Source: Citrobacter freundii (GTDB taxonomy: Bacteria > Pseudomonadota > Gammaproteobacteria > Enterobacterales > Enterobacteriaceae). Taken from it: a stretch of DNA of 64,000 nucleotides. This document shows, one piece after another, positions 27,604 to 38,700 of this stretch. Positions within the stretch are counted from its first letter, which is position 1, and every line of letters starts with the position of its first letter. Below the pieces are notes generated by a model. That model had not been told where the DNA came from. It ran no database searches and was given only the letters and a program-made list of their open reading frames with translations. A program made the position numbers and the translations under genes. Location: the NCBI RefSeq assembly GCF_011077955.1, contig NZ_JAALBX010000011.1:1-64000 (forward strand). The letters are read 5' to 3'.

Positions 27604-28074
27604 ATGAAAAAACAAGCACACGGATTTACGCTGATGGAAATGATGGTGGTGATGACAATCGTCATTGCGCTTGGAGGCGCGAGTATTTACAGCTGGCAAA
27701 GCTGGAAGCAAAAACAGCAACTGCGGCAAACCGCGTATCAGGTAAGGGATTTTCTCACCCGCTTACGTGAGGATGCGAACTGGCACAATCGTGACCATCT
27801 GCTTGATATAAAAAATAACGGCAAGCGCTGGTGTTTGGTAAGTCGCACAGAGACAGACGCAAACTGCGACGCGCCTTCACCGTGGCATATTCAGTCAGTA
27901 TCACCCGAGGTAAAGCTGGTCGACATGACAGCCGGTTTAGGCTTTTTTGGTCTACGTAATACGGCATGGCCTGGGCATATCCGGCTTCGTAACGAAAGCG
28001 GCGAGTGGCGCATCATTGTCTCCACATGGGGCCGTATCCGCGCCTGCAATATGCAAAATGGTGCTGCATGTTAG
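27604..28074 (+). CDS. ppdA: PpdA, type IV pseudopilin-like protein
   Basis: 156 residues with an N-terminal prepilin peptidase motif: short positive leader, then Gly-Phe-Thr-Leu with Glu five residues later (GFTLMEMMVVM), and a hydrophobic helix for the pilin core. This matches the minor-pilin family (GspH/FimT-like) and E. coli PpdA, which is also 156 residues. First gene of a four-gene cluster with overlapping ends. The cluster is thought to initiate type IV pilus assembly. Confidence 0.93.
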   Translation: MKKQAHGFTLMEMMVVMTIVIALGGASIYSWQSWKQKQQLRQTAYQVRDFLTRLREDANWHNRDHLLDIKNNGKRWCLVSRTETDANCDAPSPWHIQSVSPEVKLVDMTAGLGFFGLRNTAWPGHIRLRNESGEWRIIVSTWGRIRACNMQNGAAC

Positions 28075-28628
28075 TCTCACGCGGTTTTTCACTTATCGAA
28101 GCGCTGGTGGCGATGTCGCTAAGTAGCATTCTTATGTTAGGGACGATGCGTTTGTTGCCTGCGCTTCAGCGTGCTGTGCTTCATCAGTTTCAACGTAATG
28201 TCATGCAGGAAGATCTCTGGCAAGTGGCCTTTGCTATCGGCAAACACGTTCAGCGCGCAGGGTATTGCCACGGCACCTGTAACGGTAAAGGGCTGGACAT
28301 TCTTGATAAGGGTAACTGTCTGGTTGTGCAATGGGATGCTAATCACAATGGCAAATGGGAAAGCGCAACGGCAACCGAACCCGAACAAACCGGTTTTCGG
28401 CTGCGGGATAACAGTATCGAAATCCAACGCGGGGCCTCGCATTGTACCGGGAAAGGCTGGGAGCGCCTGACGGATCCCGCTCAATTTAAGGTAGAGACAT
28501 TTGCTGTCACCCAACATGCGAGACCTGGCCTTAAGCCGCTTATCACGATTTCATTAACAGCTTCCACAGTGCAAGAACCGGTTCGACGCCTGTCAGTAGA
28601 GCAGCATGTGGTAGGGTATAACCTGTGA
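28068..28628 (+). CDS. ppdB: PpdB, minor pseudopilin (PilW/GspJ-like)
   Basis: 186 residues from ATG 28068, which overlaps the ppdA stop by seven bases; the longer frame from 28005 runs within ppdA. The prepilin cleavage motif GFSLIEALVAM is at residues 6-16, followed by a hydrophobic helix. The paired cysteines in GYCHGTC are conserved in E. coli PpdB, which has 187 residues. It overlaps ygdB by four bases. Confidence 0.92.
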   Translation: MLVSRGFSLIEALVAMSLSSILMLGTMRLLPALQRAVLHQFQRNVMQEDLWQVAFAIGKHVQRAGYCHGTCNGKGLDILDKGNCLVVQWDANHNGKWESATATEPEQTGFRLRDNSIEIQRGASHCTGKGWERLTDPAQFKVETFAVTQHARPGLKPLITISLTASTVQEPVRRLSVEQHVVGYNL

Positions 28629-29041
28629 ACCGGCAGAGCGGCTTTTCTACCATCGCAATGGTCATGATGCTCCTTGCCTTAGGTAGCGTGCTGTTACACG
28701 GACTGGAGCAGTACTTACGCACTCAGTCCTCGCTTCTTATGAATGAACGAGGGGCGATAATCGCCTTTAATAACGCGTTATCTGCGCAGGCGTGGGGAAC
28801 TACGCTACGCTGGCAGCCTGCAAAAGAATGGCAGTGCAAAACCTACCAAAGCGCGGGCTTGAGAGCATGTGTTAGATCACTACCAGATGCAGAAGTGCTT
28901 CTGGCAGCGCAGGGCTTAGCGGATAATCAGCCCCTTACGCTATGGCGCTGGGGAACGATGGGAGCGTCTTTGACGTTTTCTTCGCATGGATGGATTGATA
29001 GTTGCCCTTTAAGCGAGGCCGCGTTATGCAAGCTTCCCTGA
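28625..29041 (+). CDS. ygdB: YgdB, DUF2509 pilus-associated protein
   Basis: 138 residues with one N-terminal hydrophobic helix (STIAMVMMLLALGSVLLHGL) and a periplasmic-facing rest. The prepilin-like G-F at 6-7 lacks a Glu at position 5, as in PilX-type minor pilins. It overlaps ppdB (GTGAAC at the TGA) and ppdC (16 bp), so translation is coupled through the cluster. Confidence 0.9.
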   Translation: MNRQSGFSTIAMVMMLLALGSVLLHGLEQYLRTQSSLLMNERGAIIAFNNALSAQAWGTTLRWQPAKEWQCKTYQSAGLRACVRSLPDAEVLLAAQGLADNQPLTLWRWGTMGASLTFSSHGWIDSCPLSEAALCKLP

Positions 29042-29346
29042 ATGCGCCCGCGCCAAAAGGATTTAGCCTGACAGAAGTGCTGGTCGCGCTGGTTTTATAT
29101 GGCCTCGTAATCACATCTTTGATGGGTTACCAGCGAGGGTTGTCGTTAAGTTTTCATTCGCTTTGGCAGTATCGCGAGCTTTGGCGCATTGCAGCACAGC
29201 AGGTTGAGCCCCAGGCCCCCGCAGCGCCGCCCGGTTGGAGCGTTACGCAAAGGCAGACATCCGTGGCTGGATGTGTCAGCATTTCGGTTATTGTTACCAG
29301 TCCAGCAGGCAGACGCGGCGAATTATCCCGTTTGCACTGCCCGTAA
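29026..29346 (+). CDS. ppdC: PpdC, minor pseudopilin
   Basis: 106 residues from ATG 29026 (MQASLNAPAPKGFSLTEVL); a longer frame from 29002 lies deeper in ygdB. The prepilin motif is GFSLTEVLVAL, followed by a hydrophobic helix. The C-terminal AGCVSIS...LHCP pattern, with two cysteines, is shared with E. coli PpdC. Last gene of the pseudopilin cluster; recC starts 22 bp downstream. Confidence 0.92.
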   Translation: MQASLNAPAPKGFSLTEVLVALVLYGLVITSLMGYQRGLSLSFHSLWQYRELWRIAAQQVEPQAPAAPPGWSVTQRQTSVAGCVSISVIVTSPAGRRGELSRLHCP

Positions 29347-29368
29347 GTTATTGTTTTGAGGAGTTTAC

Positions 29369-32300
29369 ATGTTGCGGGTTTACCACTCGAATCGTCTGGA
29401 TGTGCTTGAGGAGCTCATGGAGTATCTCATTGAGCAGCACCCTCAGCCCGATCCTTTCGATCCTGAAGTGGTGCTGGTACAAAGTACCGGGATGGCGCAA
29501 TGGCTCCAGATGACGCTTGCGAAAAAATTCGGCATTGCTGCCAATATTGAATTTCCCCTGCCCGCCAGCTTTATCTGGGACATGTTTGTGCGCGTGCTGA
29601 AAGATATTCCGCAAGAGAGTGCTTTCAGTAAGCAGAGCATGAGCTGGAAATTAATGACCTTGCTCCCGCAAATGCTTGAGCGGCCTGAATTCGTCATGCT
29701 TCGCCATTACCTTGAAGATGACAACGATAAGCGCAAATGTTATCAGCTCGCCGGTCGGGTAGCGGATCTCTTCGATCAGTATCTGGTTTATCGACCCAAC
29801 TGGCTTGCACGCTGGGAAGCAGGTGAAACCATCGAAGGTATTGGCGATTCCCAGCAGTGGCAAGCACCGCTCTGGAAGGCTCTGGTTGAATTAACTCACC
29901 AGTTGAACCAGCCGCCCTGGCATCGCGCCAATCTCTATCAGCGATTTATTTCCAGACTGGAATCGAGCGATGAGACGCCCCCTGGACTGCCGAAACGCGT
30001 TTTTATTTGCGGCATATCCGCCTTGCCGCCGGTTTACCTTGAAGCGCTACAGGCGCTCGGTAAGCATGTAGATATTCATCTGCTATTTACCAATCCCTGC
30101 CGTTATTACTGGGGCGATATCAAAGACGCCAGCTACCTTGCGAAGCTGTTAAGTCGCGCGCGTCAGCGAACCCGGAGTAATGAAAACAGCCCACTTTTTC
30201 AGGACAGCGCCCATGCGTCATCGCTGTTTAACGATAACGGCGAGCAAAATACCGCTAACCCGCTGCTGGCATCGTGGGGAAAGCTTGGGCGCGATTACCT
30301 GTTTCTTCTGTCCGGGCTTGAGCGTTTTCAGGAACTGGATGCGTTTGTAGATATCACGCCGGATAACCTGTTACGCCGTATCCAGTATGATTTGCTGGAA
30401 CTGGAAAACCATGCTGTCGCGGGTGTCGATCTTGCCTCGTATGAAACCAGTATAAGCAAACGACCGCTGGATCCAGACGATCAAAGTTTGACGGTAAACG
30501 TCTGTCACAGTCCACAGCGCGAAGTCGAAGTCCTGCACGATCGGCTCTTGAACATGCTGGAAGCCGATCCCGATCTGACGCCGCGGGACATTATCGTCAT
30601 GGTGGCGGATATTGATAGTTACAGCCCCTTTATTCAGGCGGTATTTGGCGCTGCCCGCGATAAAAGGCGTATTCCTTTTGCTATTTCCGACCGACGCGCC
30701 CGGCAAGCGCACCCGGCGCTACAGGCCTTTATCTCTTTATTATCCTTACCCGATAGCCGCTTCACGGCGGAAGATGTGCTGGCTTTGCTGGAAGTGCCTG
30801 CCCTTGCCGCGCGTTTTTCTATTGATGAGCAAGGGCTGCGCTATTTACGGCAGTGGGTCTCCGAGGCAGGCATCCGCTGGGGTATGGACGATGATAACGT
30901 GCGGGAATTCGATCTTCCCGCTACGGGTCAGCATACCTGGCATTTTGGCCTGACTCGTATGCTGCTCGGTTATGCCATGGAAAGCCGCGTAGGCGAATGG
31001 CAATCCATCCTGCCTTATGACGAGTCGAGTGGGCTTATCGCTGAGCTGGCGGGTAACCTTGCTGATTTGTTGATGCAGTTAAATCTGTGGCGGGCGGGTT
31101 TAAGTCAGGACAGACCGCTGGTTGAATGGCTGCCGGTATGCCGCGATTTATTGCAAAGTCTGTTCGCACCGGATAGTGAAACGGAAGCGGCGCTGACGCT
31201 GATTGAACAGCAATGGCAGGCGATGATTGAACAGGGCGTGGCGTCACATTATGGCGATGAGGTCCCGCTAAGCTTGCTGCGTGACGAAATTTCGTCACGC
31301 CTCGATCAGGAACGTATCAGCCAGCGCTTTTTAGCCGGTCCGGTTAACTTCTGTACGCTCATGCCGATGCGTTCTATTCCCTTTAAAGTCGTCTGTCTGC
31401 TTGGCATGAACGATGGCGTATATCCGCGCACGCTTGCGCCGCTGGGTTTTGATTTAATGAGCGACAAACCCTTAAAAGGCGACCGAAGCCGCCGTGATGA
31501 TGATCGCTATCTTTTCCTTGAGGCGTTAATTTCCGCGCAGCAGCAGCTTTATATCAGCTACATCGGCCGTTCGGTGCAGGATAATGCCGAGCGATATCCT
31601 TCGGTGCTGGTGGAAGAGTTGGTGGATTATGTGGCGCAGAGTCATTATTTGCCAGGTGACGCGTCAGTTAACTGCGATGTGAGCGCCCAGCGTGTAAAAC
31701 AGCACTTAACGCGTTTGCATCCCCGTACGCCTTTTGAGCCGGAAAACTTCCGCGTGGGGGATGAGCGCCAAAGTTTTGCTCGCGAGTGGTTGCCCGCTGC
31801 GTGTGGAGAAGGGCTGGCGCAACCATCATTTATTCATCCGCTGCCGCCGTTTGAAACGACTGACATTACGCTTGAGCAACTGGCGCGTTTTTGGCGGCAC
31901 CCGGTGCGCGCTTTTTTCCAGATGAGATTACGGGTTAACTTTCACGCTGAAGAGGTGGAGTTAATGGATGCAGAGCCGTTCACTCTCGACAGTCTGGACA
32001 AATTTTATCTCAACCAGGATTTACTTACCGCCTTAGTAGAACAACAGGATCCTGAGCCGCTATTTCGTCGTTATAAAGCAGCCGGCGCGTTGCCGTACGG
32101 CCCGTTTGGCGAACTATTTTGGGAAGAGCAACTCGCTGAAATGCAAAGCATGGCTGATGAAATCATTGCCTTGCGCTGTGAAAGCGAAAATATGGAAATC
32201 GACCTTGATATCGACGGACATCATTTAACCGGCTGGCTGCCGCAAGTGCAGCCGGACGGGCTGCTGCGCTGGCGTCCTTCCGTGTTGCGTGTTGAGCATG

Positions 32301-32743
32301 GCATGCAACTTTGGCTGGAGCATCTTGTCTACTGTGCCAGTGGGCGTAGCGGAAGCAGTCGCTTATATGGACGAAAATCCACGCGCTGGCATTTCCCGCC
32401 ACTGGATGCTGAGCAGGCGAAAGCGTATCTGCTGACGCTCATTCAGGGTTACAAAGCAGGTCTAAGCGAGCCGCTTATTCTGCTTCCGCAATCGGGCGGT
32501 GAATGGCTTAAAGCCTGCTACGACAAAGAAACCGATACCCTCTTATGGGATGAAGAAACGCAGCATAAAGCGCGTAATAAGCTCATTCAGGCCTGGACAG
32601 GTAATTACAATGTCGAAGGCGAAGGCGCGGATATGTGGTATCAACGTTTATGGCGTACGTTGGAACAGGAATACTATGACGCCATTATTGAGCAGGCTCA
32701 GCGTTACTTATTACCTCTGTTTCGGTTCAACCAGACAGAATGA
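29369..32743 (+). CDS. recC: RecC, Chi-recognition subunit of exonuclease V
   Basis: 1124 residues, against 1122 in E. coli. RecC has an inactive helicase-like and nuclease-like fold that splits the duplex and recognises Chi in the RecBCD complex, which processes double-strand breaks and degrades linear foreign DNA. The N-terminus MLRVYHSNRLDVLEELMEYL is highly conserved. A GAGGAG site precedes the ATG. It is followed by ptrA, then recB and recD, the classical order. Confidence 0.97.
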   Translation: MLRVYHSNRLDVLEELMEYLIEQHPQPDPFDPEVVLVQSTGMAQWLQMTLAKKFGIAANIEFPLPASFIWDMFVRVLKDIPQESAFSKQSMSWKLMTLLPQMLERPEFVMLRHYLEDDNDKRKCYQLAGRVADLFDQYLVYRPNWLARWEAGETIEGIGDSQQWQAPLWKALVELTHQLNQPPWHRANLYQRFISRLESSDETPPGLPKRVFICGISALPPVYLEALQALGKHVDIHLLFTNPCRYYWGDIKDASYLAKLLSRARQRTRSNENSPLFQDSAHASSLFNDNGEQNTANPLLASWGKLGRDYLFLLSGLERFQELDAFVDITPDNLLRRIQYDLLELENHAVAGVDLASYETSISKRPLDPDDQSLTVNVCHSPQREVEVLHDRLLNMLEADPDLTPRDIIVMVADIDSYSPFIQAVFGAARDKRRIPFAISDRRARQAHPALQAFISLLSLPDSRFTAEDVLALLEVPALAARFSIDEQGLRYLRQWVSEAGIRWGMDDDNVREFDLPATGQHTWHFGLTRMLLGYAMESRVGEWQSILPYDESSGLIAELAGNLADLLMQLNLWRAGLSQDRPLVEWLPVCRDLLQSLFAPDSETEAALTLIEQQWQAMIEQGVASHYGDEVPLSLLRDEISSRLDQERISQRFLAGPVNFCTLMPMRSIPFKVVCLLGMNDGVYPRTLAPLGFDLMSDKPLKGDRSRRDDDRYLFLEALISAQQQLYISYIGRSVQDNAERYPSVLVEELVDYVAQSHYLPGDASVNCDVSAQRVKQHLTRLHPRTPFEPENFRVGDERQSFAREWLPAACGEGLAQPSFIHPLPPFETTDITLEQLARFWRHPVRAFFQMRLRVNFHAEEVELMDAEPFTLDSLDKFYLNQDLLTALVEQQDPEPLFRRYKAAGALPYGPFGELFWEEQLAEMQSMADEIIALRCESENMEIDLDIDGHHLTGWLPQVQPDGLLRWRPSVLRVEHGMQLWLEHLVYCASGRSGSSRLYGRKSTRWHFPPLDAEQAKAYLLTLIQGYKAGLSEPLILLPQSGGEWLKACYDKETDTLLWDEETQHKARNKLIQAWTGNYNVEGEGADMWYQRLWRTLEQEYYDAIIEQAQRYLLPLFRFNQTE

Positions 32744-32893
32744 TTGTATAAAAATTGCACGACCTGAGGGGTTCATTTACTATGCGCCTCTCATCCAGAC
32801 CGGGACGCAACAATAAGCGGCTTAAACCGGCATGTGACGTTGTTGAATTGATGATGAATAGCACAAGAGGTTTCGTGATTATGAGGTTCGTGA

Positions 32894-35782
32894 ATGCCTA
32901 ATTGCCGCACCGGGTTAGCTGCGCTTTTCCTTTCCATTGCCCTCTGGGCACCCGTCAGTCAGGCAGATACAGGCTGGCAGCCGATTCAGGAAACCATTCG
33001 TAAAAGTGAAAAAGATCCGCGCCAGTATCAGGCTGTGCAGCTTGATAACGGTATGGTCGTGCTTTTGGTAAGCGATCCGCAGGCGGTGAAATCCCTTTCC
33101 GCGCTGGTTTTGCCGGTGGGTTCTCTGGAAGATCCTAAAGATCATCAGGGGCTCGCCCATTACCTTGAGCATATGACGCTGATGGGATCAAAAAAATATC
33201 CTCAGCCGGATAGCCTCGCCGAATATTTAAAGATGCACGGCGGCAGTCATAACGCCAGCACGGCACCTTATCGCACCGCATATTATTTGGAAGTGGAAAA
33301 TGATGCGCTGGAAGGCGCCGTTGACAGGCTCGCGGACGCGATTGCCGCACCGACGCTTGCAAAAGCGTATGCTGAACGCGAACGTAACGCGGTGAATGCT
33401 GAGCTGACCATGGCGCGTTCTCGTGACGGGATGCGTATGGCGCAGGTTAGCGCCGAAACGATAAACCCGGCCCATCCGGGTTCGCAGTTTTCTGGCGGTA
33501 ATCTGGAGACGTTGAGCGATAAACCCGGCAGCCCGTTGCACGACGCGCTGGTGGCGTTTCGGGACACCTGGTACTCCGCTAACTTGATGAAAGCGGTGGT
33601 TTACAGCAACAAAACGCTGCCGGAACTGGCGCGTATTGCTGCGCAAACCTATGGTCGCGTTCCTGATAAAAAAATAGAAAAACCGGCTATCGATGTGCCG
33701 GTCGTGACGGATGCACAGAAAGGGATCATTATTCACTATGTCCCTGTGATGCCGCGTAAAGCGGTGCGCATTGAGTTTCGCATCGACAACAACACCGATA
33801 AATTCCGCAGCAAAACCGATGAGCTCATTGGCTATCTTTTTGGCAACCGCAGCACCGACACGCTCTCTGACTGGCTGCAAAAACAGGGGCTGGCGGAAGG
33901 GGTTCGTGCTGACTCCGATCCTGTCGTAAACGGTAACAGCGGCGTATTCGCTATCTCGGTTACCCTGACAGATAAAGGTCTCGCCAATCGGAATGATGTG
34001 GTTGCCGCGGTGTTTAGTTACATCAATTTACTGCGCAGTCAGGGCATTGATAAACGCTATTTCGATGAGCTGTCGCATGTGCTGGATTTAGATTTTCGTT
34101 ATCCCTCTATCTCCCGCGATATGGGATATGTCGAGTTTCTGGCGGACACGATGATTCGCGTACCGGTAGCCCATACGCTGGATGCTGTGAATATTGCCGA
34201 CCGTTATGATCCGAAAGAAATCAATGCGCGCTTAACTATGATGACGCCGGAAAACGCGCGTATCTGGTATATCAGCCCGAATGAACCTCACAATAAGAAG
34301 GCCTATTTTGTTGATGCCCCTTATCAGGTCGACAAAATCCCGACCCCACAACTTGAGCAGTGGCAGCAAAAAGCCCAAACGATCAAGCTGCAATTACCGG
34401 AGCTAAATCCTTACATTCCTGACGATTTTACGCTTTTTAAAGCGGATAAAGACTATAAACAGCCTGAGCTGCTACTTGATGAAGAGGGCTTGCGCGTGGT
34501 GTATATGCCAAGCCGCTATTTCGCCAACGAACCGAAAGCGGATATCTCCATGGTGTTGCGTAATCCGCAGGCGATGGACAGCGCGAAAAATCAGGTCCTT
34601 TTTGCGCTGAATGATTATCTGGCGGGGCTCGCGTTAGACCAGCTGAGTAATCAGGCTTCTGTTGGGGGGATCAGTTTTTCCAGCAATGCCAATAATGGTC
34701 TGGTGGTGAGTGCGGATGGCTACACGCAGCGTTTACCAAAACTGTTTTTAGCACTGCTTGACGGCTACTTCAGCTATACCCCGGATGAGCAACAACTGGC
34801 GCAGGCGAAGTCGTGGTATACCCAAATGATGGATTCCGCGGAGAAAGGTAAAGCCTACGATCTGGCTCTTATGCCGGTACAAATGATTTCTCAGGTGCCT
34901 TACTTTCAGCGTGAAGAGCGCCGCGCGTTGTTGCCATCGATTACGCTTGCCGATGTGCTCAAGTATCGTGAGCAGTTAAAAATACAGGGGCGACCTGAGT
35001 TTTTGATGGTGGGCAATATCACGCCACAGCAGGCGACCGATTTGGCCCGCCAGGTTCAGAAGCAGCTCGGCACTCAAGGGCGCGAGTGGAGCCGAAATAA
35101 AGACGTTGTAGTCGATAAAAAACAACAGGTCGTGTTCAATAAAGTGGGTAGCAGCACCGACTCAGCGCTTGCCGCCGTGTTTGTCCCGACCGGTTATGAC
35201 GAGACGGTGAGCTCGGCTTATAGCACCATGCTTGGGCAAATTGTCCAGCCATGGTTTTACAACCAACTGCGTACTGAAGAGCAACTGGGCTATGCCGTTT
35301 TCGCGTTCCCGATGGGCGTGGGACGTCAGTGGGGAATGGGGTTCTTACTGCAAAGCAGCGATAAACAACCCGCTGCGCTGTGGGCTCGCTATCAGGCTTT
35401 TTTCCCGGGCGTTGAAAAACGGTTGCGGGAAATGGACCCGGCGACGTTTGCGCAAATTCAGCAGAGCGTTATCAACCAAATGCTTGAGGCGCCGCAAACG
35501 CTGGCTCAGGAAGCCGCTATCGTCAGCAAAGATTTTGATCGGGGTAATATGAAGTTTGATTCGCGTGATAAAGTAATCGCCGAAATTAAACAGCTGACGC
35601 CCCAAAAACTGGCTGATTTCTTTCACCAGGCAGTGGTCGCGCCTCAGGGTATGACCATTTTGTCGCAGGTATCGGGTAACCAAAGCAGTAAGCCTGACTA
35701 CGCTACGCCTGAAGGTGGGAAGATTTGGGACAGCGTCAGCGCGTTGCAACAAACGTTACCCCTGTTAAGCGAGAAACCATGA
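32894..35782 (+). CDS. ptrA: protease III (pitrilysin), periplasmic zinc protease
   Basis: 962 residues, as in E. coli. A Sec signal peptide covers about 1-24 (LFLSIALWAPVSQA). The inverted zinc motif is His89-x2-Glu92-His93 (HYLEH), with the distal Glu in the ERNAVNAEL segment. It degrades small peptides such as insulin fragments in the periplasm. Its TGA overlaps the recB ATG (ATGA), so it is embedded in the recombination operon without an obvious functional reason. The 150-bp gap after recC may hold a promoter. Confidence 0.97.
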   Translation: MPNCRTGLAALFLSIALWAPVSQADTGWQPIQETIRKSEKDPRQYQAVQLDNGMVVLLVSDPQAVKSLSALVLPVGSLEDPKDHQGLAHYLEHMTLMGSKKYPQPDSLAEYLKMHGGSHNASTAPYRTAYYLEVENDALEGAVDRLADAIAAPTLAKAYAERERNAVNAELTMARSRDGMRMAQVSAETINPAHPGSQFSGGNLETLSDKPGSPLHDALVAFRDTWYSANLMKAVVYSNKTLPELARIAAQTYGRVPDKKIEKPAIDVPVVTDAQKGIIIHYVPVMPRKAVRIEFRIDNNTDKFRSKTDELIGYLFGNRSTDTLSDWLQKQGLAEGVRADSDPVVNGNSGVFAISVTLTDKGLANRNDVVAAVFSYINLLRSQGIDKRYFDELSHVLDLDFRYPSISRDMGYVEFLADTMIRVPVAHTLDAVNIADRYDPKEINARLTMMTPENARIWYISPNEPHNKKAYFVDAPYQVDKIPTPQLEQWQQKAQTIKLQLPELNPYIPDDFTLFKADKDYKQPELLLDEEGLRVVYMPSRYFANEPKADISMVLRNPQAMDSAKNQVLFALNDYLAGLALDQLSNQASVGGISFSSNANNGLVVSADGYTQRLPKLFLALLDGYFSYTPDEQQLAQAKSWYTQMMDSAEKGKAYDLALMPVQMISQVPYFQREERRALLPSITLADVLKYREQLKIQGRPEFLMVGNITPQQATDLARQVQKQLGTQGREWSRNKDVVVDKKQQVVFNKVGSSTDSALAAVFVPTGYDETVSSAYSTMLGQIVQPWFYNQLRTEEQLGYAVFAFPMGVGRQWGMGFLLQSSDKQPAALWARYQAFFPGVEKRLREMDPATFAQIQQSVINQMLEAPQTLAQEAAIVSKDFDRGNMKFDSRDKVIAEIKQLTPQKLADFFHQAVVAPQGMTILSQVSGNQSSKPDYATPEGGKIWDSVSALQQTLPLLSEKP

Positions 35783-38700
35783 CCGATGAGACCGTCGAAC
35801 CCCTTGATCCCCTACGTTTACCCCTGGTGGGTGAACGGCTGATCGAAGCGTCTGCCGGTACCGGGAAAACCTATACCATCGCCGCATTGTATTTGCGGCT
35901 ACTGCTGGGGCTTGGCGGCGACGCTGCCCATCCGCGCATTTTAATGCCGGAATCGTTGCTGGTGGTGACCTTTACCGAAGCGGCGACGGAAGAACTCCGT
36001 GGCCGCATTCGCACTAATATCCATGAGTTGCGGATTGCCTGCTTGCGCGGGCATACCACCAATCCACTTTTCGAACGTTTATTAGCAGAGATCCCCGATC
36101 TGGCCGACGCGGCGCAGGCCTTACTGTTAGCCGAACGTCAAATGGATGAAGCCTCGATTTTTACTATCCACGGCTTCTGTCAGCGTATGCTCAATCTCAA
36201 CGCCTTCGAATCGGGCATGCCGTTTGAACAAAAACTGATAGAAGATGAATCGTTGCTGCGTTATCAGGCCTGTGCGGATTTTTGGCGTCGGCATTGCTAC
36301 CCGTTGGATAAGTCTGTTGCGCGTGTAATTAGTGAATTATGGCAAGGGCCGCAGGCGTTGCTGCGCGATATTAACAGCTACTTGCAGGGCGAGGCGCCTT
36401 TACTGAAATCGTCCCCGGCGGACGATGAAACCATTGAAAGTCGCCACCAGAAAATTATCGAGCGACTTGAACAGATAAAAGCGCGCTGGCGTGCGGCTGC
36501 GGCGGATATCGGCTCGTTGATTGCAAATTCAGATGTGGATAAACGCAGTTACAGCAGTCGCAATCTACCGTCATGGCTGGACAAAGTTAACGCCTGGGCC
36601 TGCGAAGAGACCCAAACCTATACGCTGCCGGATGCGCTGGAAAAATTCGCCCAATCGACGCTTAACGATAAAACTAAAAAGGGCGAACCGCCGCGTCATC
36701 CGTTGTTTACTGAAATCGATGCATTGCTGGCAGAACCGCTGACGCTGCGCGATTTAGTCCTCGCCCGGGCGATTAAAGAGATTCGCTTTACGGTGGCGAT
36801 GCAAAAACGCCGTCGTGGGGAGTTGGGCTTTGACGACATGTTAAGCCGCCTGGATGAAGCGCTTAGTCAGCCAGCAGGCGAGGCGCTGGCGCAGGCGATA
36901 CGAAGCCGTTTTCCGGCCGCAATGATTGACGAATTTCAGGATACCGACCCACAGCAGTACCGTATTTTCCGCCGTATCTGGCATAAACAGCCCGACACCG
37001 CATTGCTGTTAATCGGCGATCCGAAACAGGCGATTTATGCTTTCCGTGGCGCGGATATTTTTACCTATATGCGCGCGCGAGGTGAAGTTAGCGCTCACTA
37101 TACGCTCGATACCAACTGGCGTTCAGCACCAGGCATGGTAGCGAGTGTTAATCACCTCTTTAGTCAGCTTGCGCAGCCATTTATGTTTAAAGAGATCCCG
37201 TTTCTTAAAGTGAAAGCCGCAGAAAAAAATCACGGACTACGTTTTGACCTTAACGGACAAGCGCAAGCTGCGATGAAGCTGTGGTTAATGGATGGCGAAG
37301 GCGCGGGAGTTAGCGAGTACCAACAAACCATGGCGACGGTATGCGCCGGGCAGATTCGGGACTGGCTTGATGCGGGAAGTCGCGGCGAGGCGTTGCTGTG
37401 GGATAACCACAAAAAGCGGCCTGTTCAGGCGTCGGATATTACGGTGCTGGTGCGTAATCGCATCGAAGCGGCGGTTATCCGCCAGGCGCTGGAAGCGTTA
37501 ACCATCCCCTCGGTTTATCTTTCTAATCGCGACAGCGTTTTCTCAACCCAGGAGGCGCTCGACTTACTGTGGGTTTTACAGGCGACGCTTAATCCAGAAC
37601 TTGAAAGCGCCTTACGCAGCGCTATCGCCACCAGTATGCTTGGGCTTAATGCCGCCATGATTGATGCGATAAACCAGGATGAAGATGCCTGGGACGCGCT
37701 GGTTGAAGAGTTCGATGGCTATCGGCAAATCTGGTTGTCCCGCGGCGTGATGCCGATGATACGCGCTTTAATGGTAGAGCGGCGGATCGCTGAAAACTTA
37801 CTTGCGACCCCGGGCGGCGAGCGCCGCTTAACGGATCTGCTTCATCTGACGGAGCTTTTGCAGGAAGCCTCCGCTCAGCTCGACAGCGAACCGGCGCTAC
37901 TGCGCTGGCTTTCGCAACATATTGCTGAACCGGATGCCAACGCCTCAAGCCAGCAACTTCGGCTGGAAAGCGATAAGCATCTGGTGCAAATCGTGACGGT
38001 CCATAAATCCAAAGGGCTGGAATACCCGCTGGTCTGGCTGCCTTTTATTGCCGATTACCGCGAGCAGAAGCAGGCGTTTTATCACGATCGCACCACCTTT
38101 TTGCCGGTGCTTGATTTAGACAACGATGATGAAAGCCTTGAACTCGCTGAAGCTGAGCGGCTGGCGGAAGATTTACGCCTGCTGTATGTCGCGCTGACGC
38201 GTTCGGTCTGGCATTGCAGTATTGGCATTGCGCCACTCTATAAAGGGCGCGCTGCGAAAAAGGGCGATACCAGCCTTCATCAGAGTGCCTTGGGGCGACT
38301 CATTCAGGGGGGCGAACCCCAGGATCCCGCCGGGTTGCGCCGCTGTCTTGATGCGCTATGCGGCGAAGATATCGCGCTTGAAATCGCCACCGTTCCGGAT
38401 ACGCAGCCCTGGCAACCGCCGGAGCCGCCAGCTTTACAACTGGACGCGCGCGAACCGTGTCGTGAAGTGAAAGACAGCTGGCGAGTCACCAGTTACTCCG
38501 CTCTCCAGCAGCACGGCGGTAGCGCGGCGCAACTATTGTTGCCACGCCTCGACATTGACGCGGCGGGTAATCAGGTTGCGAGCGCAAGCCTTGATATGAC
38601 ACCGCACACTTTTCCGCGCGGCGCGTCGCCGGGTACGTTCCTGCACGGTTTGTTTGAGAGCCTTGATTTTACCGCACAACTGGATGCAGCCTGGCTTGCT

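Noticed and set aside
33227-33880. 217-codon minus-strand frame opposite ptrA
   Set aside because: Antisense shadow of the conserved protease gene.
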